The notes beneath the pieces are model-generated. The model worked only from the letters and a program-made list of their open reading frames with translations. It was not told where the DNA came from and made no database searches. Both the position numbers and the translations under genes were made by a program. 64,000 bases of DNA from CAVXFL01 sp963761015 (GTDB taxonomy: Bacteria > Pseudomonadota > Alphaproteobacteria > Acetobacterales > Acetobacteraceae), in the NCBI GenBank assembly GCA_963761015.1, contig CAVXFL010000019.1, positions 162,595 through 226,594 of the forward strand, given 5' to 3'. The first letter of the stretch is position 1. Each line of letters starts with the position of its first letter. Shown piece after piece: positions 28,292 through 37,800 of this stretch.

Positions 28292-29279
28292 TCAGCGCAG
28301 ATGTCGCCGCAGAACACGGGCGGCGGCGATGCTCGTGATGGCCACGGCCGCGCCGGCCGGCACGTCCACCAAGTAATGCCCTCCGACAGTGGTCGTGGAC
28401 GCGAGCATCAGGAGGTTGAGTGGAACGAAGATCGCCAGGGCCCAGCGATATTGGCGCACCGCATAGACGAATAATATCCCGAGTGCCGCGTGGAACGATG
28501 GAAACGTGATGATGCCCTTGAGCTGACCATAGTCGAGCACGGACCACCGGCCGCTGCGGAGTTCCGTCAGCACCTCGATGTATCCCCGACCGAGGTGCCC
28601 GACATTCGCCGAGCGCAGGGGTGAACACGAATACTGCCGAGGTCAGTGCCAGGGCGATACTCGATTGCCAGAAGAAATCGCCGTTCCGATCGCCTGGGCG
28701 AGCAATGCTACCCAGCAACAGCACGGCGGCGCATTGGACGTCGATGCTGCGATAGGCTTTCGCCATCACCCAGTCCAAGACCGGATGATTGCCGATCCAT
28801 CTGGCGGCGGCCTGCCAATCGAAACCGAACAGCAGCGCGTCAAGCCTTGCCAGTTGGCCGTCGAGCAAGGGAAAATCGACCGTGGCGGCAAGGTAGGTCA
28901 ATGGCAGGAGCGAGATTATCAGCGCGAGAATTTGCAGCAGCGAAAACAACAAGTCTGACGCGACCGACATGGGCAGCGCGAGACGAGAGAACTTGATGCC
29001 GACCACCCGGTAGATGGTGGCAAACGCCAAAAGCAAGACGGCAAGCTCCAGCTTCGCTAGCAACGCGCCCTCGGCCACGCTTACGCCAAGCGCCCACAAC
29101 CAGATTCCCGCGATGAGGCTGGCGGCTGCGATGAATGCCCATCGCGCGGTGCGGTCGTCGAGTTGGTACCGGAAGGCAACCGAAGCTTTCACGACGCGGA
29201 AAAGGAGCTTGGAGATTGCCGGTTTTGGAACAGCGAGCTGGAGTGCCGAAGGATGCATCGTGCCGGGTTCGATGGTCAC
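28292..29279 (-). CDS. PAP2-family membrane phosphatase-like protein, frameshift near 28610
   Basis: 328 residues after removing one base near 28610 (between VFTPALG and ANVGHLGRGYIEVL). At least six membrane helices. The phosphatase motifs are in the second part: FPSFHAALGI (PSFH in place of the common PSGH, as in the PAP2_3/inositolphosphotransferase-like group) and VGGHYLVDV, giving the catalytic His/Asp. Likely acts on a lipid phosphate in the inner membrane, for example in lipid or glycan carrier recycling. It is convergent with the glycosyltransferase operon. Confidence 0.78.
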
Positions 29280-29499
29280 ATGACCTTCGTAAAGCGTAGA
29301 ACGGTTAACACTTGAAAAACCGCTTGGCAGGCCGGCACCCGCTGCCTTGAGGTGGGGCGCCTCGCGCTTCTAGCCGTGGTCGGGCTGGCGGTGCGAAACC
29401 CGCCGGTCGCTCCCGGCAATCCCGCCGAGGGTACCGCACCCCTTTGCCTTCCCGGCCGGGCGCGTACATGTTCGGCCGAACCAGCCCGGAGGGGAAAAC

Positions 29500-31827
29500 A
29501 TGACGAAATTCGGTCTCGCCCAGCCCGTCCGCCGCGTCGAGGACCCGCGCCTGCTCATGGGCGACGGCCGTTATACCGACGACATCACCCCCCCTGGCAC
29601 GCTGCGCGGCGTCGTCCTGCGCAGTCCGCACGCGGCCGCCAAAATCACCGGCATCGACACCGCGGCGGCGCGGCAGGTTCCAGGCGTGCTGGCCGTGTAC
29701 ACCGCGGGCGACCTGAAGGCGGACTCGATCGGCACGCTTCCCTGCCTGGTGCCGCTGAAAAACCGCGACGGCTCGGCCTCGGTCATGCCGCCGCATCCGG
29801 CGCTGGCGGACGGTGCCGTCCACCATGTCGGCGACCCGGTCGCCTTCATTGTCGCCGAGACGGTGCAGGCCGCCCGCGACGCCGCCGAGGCCATCATGGT
29901 CGATTACGACATGCTGTCCTCCATCACCGATCTCGCGGTCGCGACCGAACCGGGCCAGCCGCTGGTCTGGGAGAACGCGCCGCGCAATGTCTGCTTCGAT
30001 TGGGAGGCCGGCGACCGGGCGAAGGCGGAGGAACTGTTCAAGCAGGCTGCGCACGTCACCCGCCTGACCGTCGTGAACAATCGCGTGGTGGTGAACAGCA
30101 TGGAGGCGCGGGCCGCGCTCGCCGAATACGACCAGGCGAGCGGGCGCTGGACGCTCACCACCAATACGCAGGGCGGCTGGCTGCTGAAGAACCAGTTGGG
30201 ACCGCTGTTCGGCACCGAGCCGGACAAGTTCCGTATCGTCACGCCGGACGTGGGCGGCGGCTTCGGCATGAAGCTGTTCCTCTACGCCGAGCACGTGCTG
30301 ACCTGCTACGCGGCGCGCAAGCTCGGGCGACCGGTGAAGTGGACCTCGGAGCGTTCCGAGGCGTTTCTGTGCGACACCCAGGGCCGCGCGAATTACACCC
30401 TGGGCGAACTGGCGCTGGATCGTGACGGCAAGTTTCTGGCGCTGCGCACGCGCAACCTGGCCGACATGGGCGCCTATCTGTCCACGTTCGCGCCGTTCAT
30501 TCCGACCATGGCCGGCACCAAGGTGCTCGCGAGCATCTATCAGTTCCAGGCCGTCCACGCGCATGTCATCGGCGTGTTCACCAACACGGTGCCGGTGGAT
30601 GCCTATCGCGGCGCCGGACGGCCGGAGAGCAACTACCTGGTCGAGCGGATCATCGACGCGGCGGCGCGCGAGCTGAAGATCGACCCTGCGGAACTGCGCC
30701 GTCGCAACATGGTGCCGACCTCGGCGATGCCGTTCACCACGGCGATGAAGCAGCGTTACGACAGCGGCGATTTCCGCCGCGTGTTCGACACGGCGCTGGA
30801 GAAGATCGACTACGCCGGTTTCGCCGCCCGCCGCGCCGAGGCGGCGCGGCGCGGCCGCCGGCGCGGGCTCGGCATGGCCTATTATCTGGAGGCGACCGGC
30901 GGCGACCCGACCGAGCGCGCGGAGATCCGCTTCGCGGATGACGGGTTCGTGGACGTCTATGTCGGCACCCAATCCACCGGCCAGGGGCATGAAACCGCGT
31001 ACGTCATGCTGACCTCCGAGCAGCTGGGCATCGACGGGGAAAAAATCCGCATCCGCCAGGGCGACACCGATACGATCCCCGAGGGCGGCGGAACGGGTGG
31101 GGCGCGCAGCCTCTATTCCGAGGGCCAGGCAATTCTGCTCACCGCCGCGACGGTGATCGACAAGGGCAAGAAGGCGGCCTCCGAGGTGCTGGAGGCCGCG
31201 CCGGCCGACATCGCCTTCGCCGACGGGCGGTTCTCCATCGTCGGCACCGATCGTGGGATCGATATTCTCGCCCTGGCCGAGACGCAGCGGCGCAAGGCGG
31301 CCTCCGGCGAGCCGGCGACCTCGCTCGACGCCGCCGAGGTGGCGCAGATCGCCAACCATACCTTCCCAAACGGCTGCCACATGGCGGAGGTGGAGGTCGA
31401 TCCCGAAACCGGCGCGGTCGAGCTGAAGCGCTATCTGGTTTGCGACGACATGGGCCGGGTGGTGAATCCGCTGATCGTGCGCGGCCAGGTGCAGGGCGGG
31501 GTGGCGCAGGGCTATGGGCAGGCGGTGCTGGAGCGCACGGAGTACGATGCCTCGTCCGGTCAGCTCGTCTCCGGCAGCTACATGGACTACGCGCTGCCGC
31601 GGGCGGGCGATCTGCCGGATATCGAGGTGGAGCTGATCGAGGTACCTTGCGCCACCAACCCGCTCGGCGTGAAGGGCGCGGGCGAGGCGGGCGCGGTCGG
31701 CAGCCCGCCGGCCACCATCAACGCCATCCTGAACGCGCTGGCCGAGGACGGCGTGAGCCAACTGGACATGCCGGCCACCCCGGAACGCGTCTGGTCGGCG
31801 CTCCAGGACGCGCGCAAGGCTGCCTGA
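29500..31827 (+). CDS. xanthine dehydrogenase-family molybdopterin-binding subunit (CoxL-like)
   Basis: 775 residues, complete. The start ATG 29500 follows GGAGGGG closely. Two molybdopterin-binding aldehyde oxidase/xanthine dehydrogenase domains are recognisable: N-terminal RRVEDPRLLMGDGRYTDD, then VGGGFGMKLFLYAEH, and the active-site loop PVDAYRGAGRPE. The general-base Glu lies in KGAGEAGAVGSPP near the C-terminus. True aerobic CO dehydrogenases have AYRCSFR at the loop, so this is a form II or other hydroxylase of unknown substrate. The usual FAD (M) and [2Fe-2S] (S) subunit genes are not adjacent, so partners must be encoded elsewhere. Confidence 0.88.
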   Translation: MTKFGLAQPVRRVEDPRLLMGDGRYTDDITPPGTLRGVVLRSPHAAAKITGIDTAAARQVPGVLAVYTAGDLKADSIGTLPCLVPLKNRDGSASVMPPHPALADGAVHHVGDPVAFIVAETVQAARDAAEAIMVDYDMLSSITDLAVATEPGQPLVWENAPRNVCFDWEAGDRAKAEELFKQAAHVTRLTVVNNRVVVNSMEARAALAEYDQASGRWTLTTNTQGGWLLKNQLGPLFGTEPDKFRIVTPDVGGGFGMKLFLYAEHVLTCYAARKLGRPVKWTSERSEAFLCDTQGRANYTLGELALDRDGKFLALRTRNLADMGAYLSTFAPFIPTMAGTKVLASIYQFQAVHAHVIGVFTNTVPVDAYRGAGRPESNYLVERIIDAAARELKIDPAELRRRNMVPTSAMPFTTAMKQRYDSGDFRRVFDTALEKIDYAGFAARRAEAARRGRRRGLGMAYYLEATGGDPTERAEIRFADDGFVDVYVGTQSTGQGHETAYVMLTSEQLGIDGEKIRIRQGDTDTIPEGGGTGGARSLYSEGQAILLTAATVIDKGKKAASEVLEAAPADIAFADGRFSIVGTDRGIDILALAETQRRKAASGEPATSLDAAEVAQIANHTFPNGCHMAEVEVDPETGAVELKRYLVCDDMGRVVNPLIVRGQVQGGVAQGYGQAVLERTEYDASSGQLVSGSYMDYALPRAGDLPDIEVELIEVPCATNPLGVKGAGEAGAVGSPPATINAILNALAEDGVSQLDMPATPERVWSALQDARKAA

Positions 31828-31941
31828 GGCTGCGGTGTCTCTCGGGCAGAAACAGCGCCGTCGCATCGCATTCGGCTGTTTCGAGCGTTACCGGCCGAGC
31901 CGGTGTCCAGTGCCATGGCGCAGGCAAGCAGGGAGACGCGG

Positions 31942-32859
31942 ATGAGCAGCGCGCGAGAAACGCCCGTGGGCTGGCCAGAGCTTCCGTTCGAAGCGTGGAA
32001 GGATACCTGCCTCACGGTTCACCTGTGGACGCAAATCGTCGGCAAGATCCGGCTCGCTACGGCGCCCATGGTGAACCACTGGTGGCAGGTGCCGCTGTAC
32101 GTCACGTGCCGTGGCTTGACGACCTCGCCCATGCCTCATGGGCCGGGAACATTCCAGATCGACTTCGATTTCATCGCGCATCGGTTGGACATTCGGACGA
32201 GCAGCGGCGCAACGGATTGCTTCCCGCTGCAGCCGCAATCGGTCGCCGATTTTTACGCCGAACTCATGGGGCGGCTCCGTGCGCTGGGGCTCGATGTCCG
32301 GATCTGGACCATGCCGGTGGAAATTGCCGAGCCGATCCCCTTCGAGCAGGATCGCGAACACGCTTCCTATCAGCCGGATTACGTGCACCGCTTCTGGCGC
32401 GTCCTCGTCGAGGCGGATCGGGTGTTGCAGGCGTTCCGCGGAGGCTTCGTCGGCAAGGCAAGTCCGGTCCATTTCTTCTGGGGAAGCTTCGACCTTGCGG
32501 TCACCCGCTTCTCCGGCCGGCGCGCGCCGCCTCACCCGGGCGCACCGCACGTTGCCGATCGGGTAAGCCGCGAGGCGTATTCGCACGAACTCAGCAGTTG
32601 CGGGTTCTGGCCGGGCAACGGCGGCTTCGGCCAGCCGGCTTTCTACGCTTACGCTTACCCGGAGCCGGCGGGGTTCGCCGATGGGCCAGTTCGTCCGGAT
32701 GCCGCGTTTTACAGCGGCGAAGCCGGTGAATTCATCCTGCCGTACGAGGCGATCCGCCAGGCGGCGGCACCTGAACAGCTGTTGCGCGAATTCCTGGAAA
32801 CCACGTACGGAGCTGCGGCCGATCTCGGGCAATGGGACCGTGCGGCGCTCGAACGCTGA
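31942..32859 (+). CDS. DUF5996 family protein
   Basis: 305 residues from ATG 31942, chosen because AGGGAG lies six bases upstream; the frame is open from 31903. Recognised by WPELPFEAWKDTCLTVHLWT at the start, then RLATAPMVNHWWQVPLYVT and the later SPVHFFWGSFDLAVTRFSGR and SREAYSHE blocks. A soluble protein of unknown function. It is convergent with the aminopeptidase P gene, 21 bases away, and shows no operon link to the CoxL-like gene. Confidence 0.82.
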   Translation: MSSARETPVGWPELPFEAWKDTCLTVHLWTQIVGKIRLATAPMVNHWWQVPLYVTCRGLTTSPMPHGPGTFQIDFDFIAHRLDIRTSSGATDCFPLQPQSVADFYAELMGRLRALGLDVRIWTMPVEIAEPIPFEQDREHASYQPDYVHRFWRVLVEADRVLQAFRGGFVGKASPVHFFWGSFDLAVTRFSGRRAPPHPGAPHVADRVSREAYSHELSSCGFWPGNGGFGQPAFYAYAYPEPAGFADGPVRPDAAFYSGEAGEFILPYEAIRQAAAPEQLLREFLETTYGAAADLGQWDRAALER

Positions 32860-32880
32860 CCTGGGCGAGAGCGCGGCAGC

Positions 32881-34668
32881 TCACAAAGGGGCGCAGGCGG
32901 CGGCAAGCCAGGCGGCGGGGGCGGGGTCGAGCCGGGGCGCGACCTCGGCCAGCACCCGCGCGTGATAGGCGTCCACCCAGGCGATCTCCTCCGCCAGCAG
33001 CAGGTCCGGGGCAACGAGGCGGCGATCGTAGGGCGCCAGCGTCGGCACCTCGAAGCGCAGGAACGGCTTCGTGGCATTCGGGAGATCGGCCGGCTGCACC
33101 ATCAGCAGGTTCTCGATGCGGATGCCGTAGGCGCCCGGCAGGTAGAAGCCGGGCTCGTCGGACAGGATCATGCCGGGCGCCAGCGGGATCGGCGCGGCAT
33201 GGCGCGAGAGGCCGGCGGGGCCCTCGTGCACCGAGAGATAACTGCCCACGCCGTGGCCGGTGCCGTGATCGTAGTCGAGCCCGACCTGCCAGAGCGCCCG
33301 TCGCGCAAAGGCCTCGATATGCGGCCCGGCCGTCCCCTGCGGGAACACCAGCGCGGCGATGGCGATGTGGCCCTTCAGCACGCGCGTATAGCGGTCGCGG
33401 ATCTCGTCCGGCGGATCGGAGGGGCCGGTCCAGATGGTGCGCGTGATGTCCGTGGTGCCGTCCGGATACTGCGCGCCCGAATCGATCAGGTAGAGCTCGT
33501 CGGGGCGGATCGGTCGGTCGCTGGCCTCGCTCACGCGATAATGAATGACGGCGCCGTGCTCGCCCGCGCCAGAAATGGCCGGAAAGCTTTCGCCGCGGAA
33601 CCCATCCACCTCCTCGCGGAAGGCGAGCAGGCGCGCGGCCGCGGACAGTTCGCTCTCGCGCCCCGTCGGCCCGGCGCCGGCCATGAAATGCAGGAAGCGG
33701 CAGACGGCGACGGCGTCGCGCAGATGCGCCTCGCGCGCCCCCTGCTGCTCGGTCGGGTTCTTGCGCGCTTTCGGCAGGAGGCAGGGGTCCGGGCCCGCCG
33801 CGACCTCCGCCCCGGCCGCGCGTAAAGTTTCCGCGAACCACACCGGCGAGCGAGCGCGATCCACCCGCACGCGCCGGCCGGACAACGCGGCCAGGGCGCC
33901 GCCGAGGTCCGCGCGGTCGCGGATCGCCACGCCGTTGCCGAGCCAGGCACGGGTCTCGGGAGGTAGTTTTTCCGCCGCCATGAACAGTTCGGCCCGGCCG
34001 TCGGCGTGCAGCAGCGCGAAGCCGAGGGCGAACGGCGTGAACGGCACGTCGCTGCCGCGGATGTTGAACAGCCAGGCGATGGAGGCCGGATCGGTGAGGA
34101 CCGCCGCGTCCTGCCCCGCCTCGCGCAACGCGGCGGCGATGTCCTCCCGCTTGTCCGGCGAGGCGCGGCCGGCATAGCGCAGCGCGTGCGGCGTGGCCGG
34201 CGCCAGCGGCGGCGGCGGGCGGTCGCGCCAGATCGCGTCGATCGGATTGGCGGCGACGGCGGCCATGGCGAGCCGCGCGTCGGTGTAGTGCGCGAGGCCC
34301 TCCTCGCTGATCAGCATCGGGTCGTAGCCGATGCGCGCCCCGGCCGGCGCGTGCGCGGCGAGCCAAGCGTGCGGCGGATCGTCCACGATGTGCCGCCGCT
34401 CCCACAGCGCAGGGGCGGTTTCCTGCTCGACCTGGAGAATGTAGCGCCCGTCGGTGAACACCGCCGCGCGTTCGGGCAGCACCACGGCCAGCCCCGCGCT
34501 GCCGGTGAACCCGGTGAGCCAGGCCAGCCGCTCGGCGCCGGGCGGCACGTATTCACCTAGATGCTCGTCGGCGCGCGGCACGATGAACCCGGCCAGTCCT
34601 TGCCGGGCCAGTTCGGCCCTCAGCGCGGCCAGGCGTTCGGCGAATTCGCTCACGCGCGGCTCGTTCAT
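32881..34668 (-). CDS. Xaa-Pro aminopeptidase (aminopeptidase P, M24B)
   Basis: 595 residues, the long form with two N-terminal creatinase-like domains followed by a pita-bread catalytic domain. It removes N-terminal residues before proline using two Mn or Zn ions. Metal ligands are visible: Asp in YLIDSGAQYPDGTTDITRT (two), His in GTGHGVGSYLSVHEGP, Glu in LSDEPGFYLPG and Glu in GIRIENLL. ATG 34668 begins MNEPRVSEFAERLAALR, as in the family. Cytoplasmic; no signal peptide. Complete and apparently monocistronic. Confidence 0.92.
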   Translation of the reverse strand: MNEPRVSEFAERLAALRAELARQGLAGFIVPRADEHLGEYVPPGAERLAWLTGFTGSAGLAVVLPERAAVFTDGRYILQVEQETAPALWERRHIVDDPPHAWLAAHAPAGARIGYDPMLISEEGLAHYTDARLAMAAVAANPIDAIWRDRPPPPLAPATPHALRYAGRASPDKREDIAAALREAGQDAAVLTDPASIAWLFNIRGSDVPFTPFALGFALLHADGRAELFMAAEKLPPETRAWLGNGVAIRDRADLGGALAALSGRRVRVDRARSPVWFAETLRAAGAEVAAGPDPCLLPKARKNPTEQQGAREAHLRDAVAVCRFLHFMAGAGPTGRESELSAAARLLAFREEVDGFRGESFPAISGAGEHGAVIHYRVSEASDRPIRPDELYLIDSGAQYPDGTTDITRTIWTGPSDPPDEIRDRYTRVLKGHIAIAALVFPQGTAGPHIEAFARRALWQVGLDYDHGTGHGVGSYLSVHEGPAGLSRHAAPIPLAPGMILSDEPGFYLPGAYGIRIENLLMVQPADLPNATKPFLRFEVPTLAPYDRRLVAPDLLLAEEIAWVDAYHARVLAEVAPRLDPAPAAWLAAACAPL

Positions 34669-34884
34669 GCGGCTCCCCGCTCGGCGGCTTTGGCGCGAGC
34701 GTAGCCGATCTCGCGTGCCGGCACATACCGGGCGGGAGGCATGGCACGCTACGTTTCACGATCGGATGTTTCAGGGTCGGGCGATTCCAAATCCGCGACG
34801 CTATCCAAAAACTAACCATTCCTGGGCTAACCAGGCCAGCTCGGCAGCACTCGTCTCCTCGGATCGCTAGCTGGAGCGGGCAAA

Positions 34885-37800
34885 ATGGCGGCAACTATCG
34901 ATACCTGGCTGGTCGGCTCCGGGGACTGGAGCGATGCCGCCAACTGGAGCCAGGGCGTTCCCGGCCCGACCAACAGCGCCAGTTTCGGCACCAATCCGGG
35001 GATTTCCGCCAGCTTCACCGCCACCGGTACAATCGATCAACTGCTCGATCCGGCCAACCCGGGCGCGACCCTGGTCCTGAACCAGGGGCTCTTGTCGGTC
35101 CTGGACGGCGGCACCTGGGACGGGGTGTTCGTCGTCGCGCCGGGAGCGGAACTGGACGCGCACGGACAGCCGCTCGTTCTCTCCGGCGTGGCGGCGCTGG
35201 ACGGCATCATCGGCGGCGACGGCACGGTCAGCGTGACCGGTTCGGCCGACGCGCAGCGGCTCACGCTCGACCGGCTCGGCGGTTCTGCGGGCGACCGGCA
35301 CCATCGACGCCGACGCCTCGCTCACCCTCGGAACCTCGTCGTCCGACGCCGTCACGCTGGCGGTCGCGGCAGGCGGCACGTTCGGCATCCTCGGCGACTA
35401 CGGCATCGGCGCGGCGGGGCAGGCGGCCATCGTCAACGCCGGGCTGTTCGCCAAGCTCGGCGCGAGCGGCACGAGCTTCGTTAACGCGAGCATCAGCAAC
35501 ACCGGCACCTTGGCCGTGCAGCGCGGCACGCTGAGCCTGGACGCCGGCAACGATGCGCTGGGCGGCACCATCCAGGGCGGCGGGGAACTCGACCTGCGCG
35601 GCGGCGGGACCTACGCGCTGTCTCCATCCGTCCTGAGCGTGGACGCGCTCGGCATTCTGGACCGGTCAACCCAGGTCACGCTCGGCGCCTCGCCGAGCTA
35701 CGGCGGCCGGTTCACGCTGGGCAATTTCGCCCAGTTGAACCTCAACGGGCAGTCGCTGGCCCTGACCGGCGCGGACGACGCGCTGCTCGGAACCATTGCG
35801 GGCGGCGGCACGATCGCGCTGCAAGGCGCGGCGGAGGCGAATCAGCTTCGCGTGACCGGCGGGGCGCAAGTGAACATCGCTGGAGCGCTGGTCCAGGACG
35901 GCGTGGTCAATCTCGGCACCGGCGCCGCGGATTCGGCCAGCGTGAGCATCGCGTCCGACGCGACCTACGACATCCTCGGGGATTTCGCCGTCAACGGTTA
36001 CGGCAGCGCCACGATCGCCAATGCCGGACTGTTGGAGAAAACCGGCGGTGGCGGCACCAGCATCATCGGCGCCAGCGTCGCCAGTTCCGGAACGCTGCTG
36101 GCCAATTCAGGGACGTTGAGCCTGTTCGGTCCGACCGGCAGCCTGTCCGGCACGCTCGCCGGCGCGGGGGAACTCGACATCCGCGGCGGCGGCCAGCAGA
36201 CGCTGGCGGCCGGCAGCGTGCTCTCCGTGGCGACCTTCGGGGTGCTGGATTACGGGACGCAACTGAGCGTCGGCTCCGGGCTGGCCGATACGGGCCGGTT
36301 CGTGCTGGGCACCGGCGCGACGCTCGCGGTGGCGAGCGGCAGTCTCACGCTGTCCGGCACGGCCTCCCTGGCCGGAACCATCGGCGGGCCGGGCACCGTC
36401 TCCTTGCTCGGTGCGGCCGATCTGAGCGGGCTATCGCTCACCGGCAAAACCGAGCTGGACGTGCGCTCGGTGATCATCCAACACGGTGCCCTGAACATCG
36501 GCACGGGCTTGGCCGACGCGGCCATGCTGCTGATCGAGAGCGGCGCGACTTACGCGCTGACCACCGACGATGCCATCGTCGGCATGGGCGCCGCCGCGAT
36601 CAGCAATTCCGGACTGTTCGCCAAGTCGGGCCCCGGCGGCATCAGCACCGTGGGCGGCATCTTCAGCAACACCGGCACGGTCGCCGTCAGCCGCGGCACC
36701 CTCGAGTTCGCCGGCACGCTGGACAACGACGGCGTGATCGCAATCGGCGGAGCCGGCGCGAACGCCGGCCTGCTGGTGGCAGGCCAGGTCGGCGCCGGTA
36801 CGGGCAGCATTCTGATCGGGTCCGGGGCGACCGTCGTGCTGGATTCGGAAATCACGACCGGCGGCATCAGCTTCACCGGCACGCAAGGACTGCTTGAACT
36901 CGCCCAACTCGGCAGCGCGACCGCGCCGATCTCCGGATTCGCGAGCGGCGACACGATCGATCTGGGCGGCATCGCCGCGACCGGCGTCTCCTACGCCAAC
37001 GGCCAACTCGTCGTCACCAATGGCGCGACCACCGTCGCGAGCCTGAACGTCCCGGGGATCGCCAATCCCGCCCAGCTTGCCCTTGTTGCGGACGGCAACG
37101 GCGGGACCGAAATCGTGCTCGGATCGGTCGGCGATCCGCCCCCGAACGTCACCGTCGACAATTGGGTCGTGGCCGGCGGCGACTGGTCGACCGCCGCGAA
37201 CTGGCAGTTGACGGGCGGCGCGTCGGCCGTTCCGAGCGCCAGCAACGCCGCCGTCATTGCCCCGACCGGCACGGCGGGGTTCGCGGTTACCTACAGCGCG
37301 ACCGGCGCCGTCGACAGTTTGAGCGGTGGAACGGTCTCCTCCGGCGCCGCCGTCACGCTCGCGATCGGTGGCGGTGTATTGACGGTCAACGGCGGCGGGA
37401 CCTGGTCGGGCTCCTTGGTCGCAACCGGAGGCACGTTCGACGCCTCGTCCGGCTTCGCGGCGATCGGTGAGGTTTCGCTCGGCACCGCTTCCGTCGCCGA
37501 GGTGGATGCCGGAACGCTCGCGCTCGGCGGCGGGAGTTTGGCCGGCACGATTCGCGGCGCCGGCGAAGCGAAGCTGATCGGCCAGGCGACCAGTCTGCGG
37601 CCCGGGCTTTCCCTCACGGTCGCCACCGTGGACATCGCCGCCGGTTCGGCCTTCGTCACGCTCGAAGCGCCGCTGAGCTATGGCGGCAACTTCGTGCTCG
37701 ACGGCACCGGCCAGACCGGCGGCTCGCTCAACCTGAACGGCCAGACGATCGGCCTCGGCGGCGCCGCGCAACTGAACGGCGCCGTCGCAGGGCCAGGGTC

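Noticed and set aside
29500..31827. Aerobic CO dehydrogenase
   Set aside because: The loop reads AYRGAGR instead of AYRCSFR and the small and medium subunits are missing.
29305..31866. 853-residue antisense frame over the CoxL-like gene
   Set aside because: Shadow frame; the sense strand encodes a complete, recognisable enzyme.
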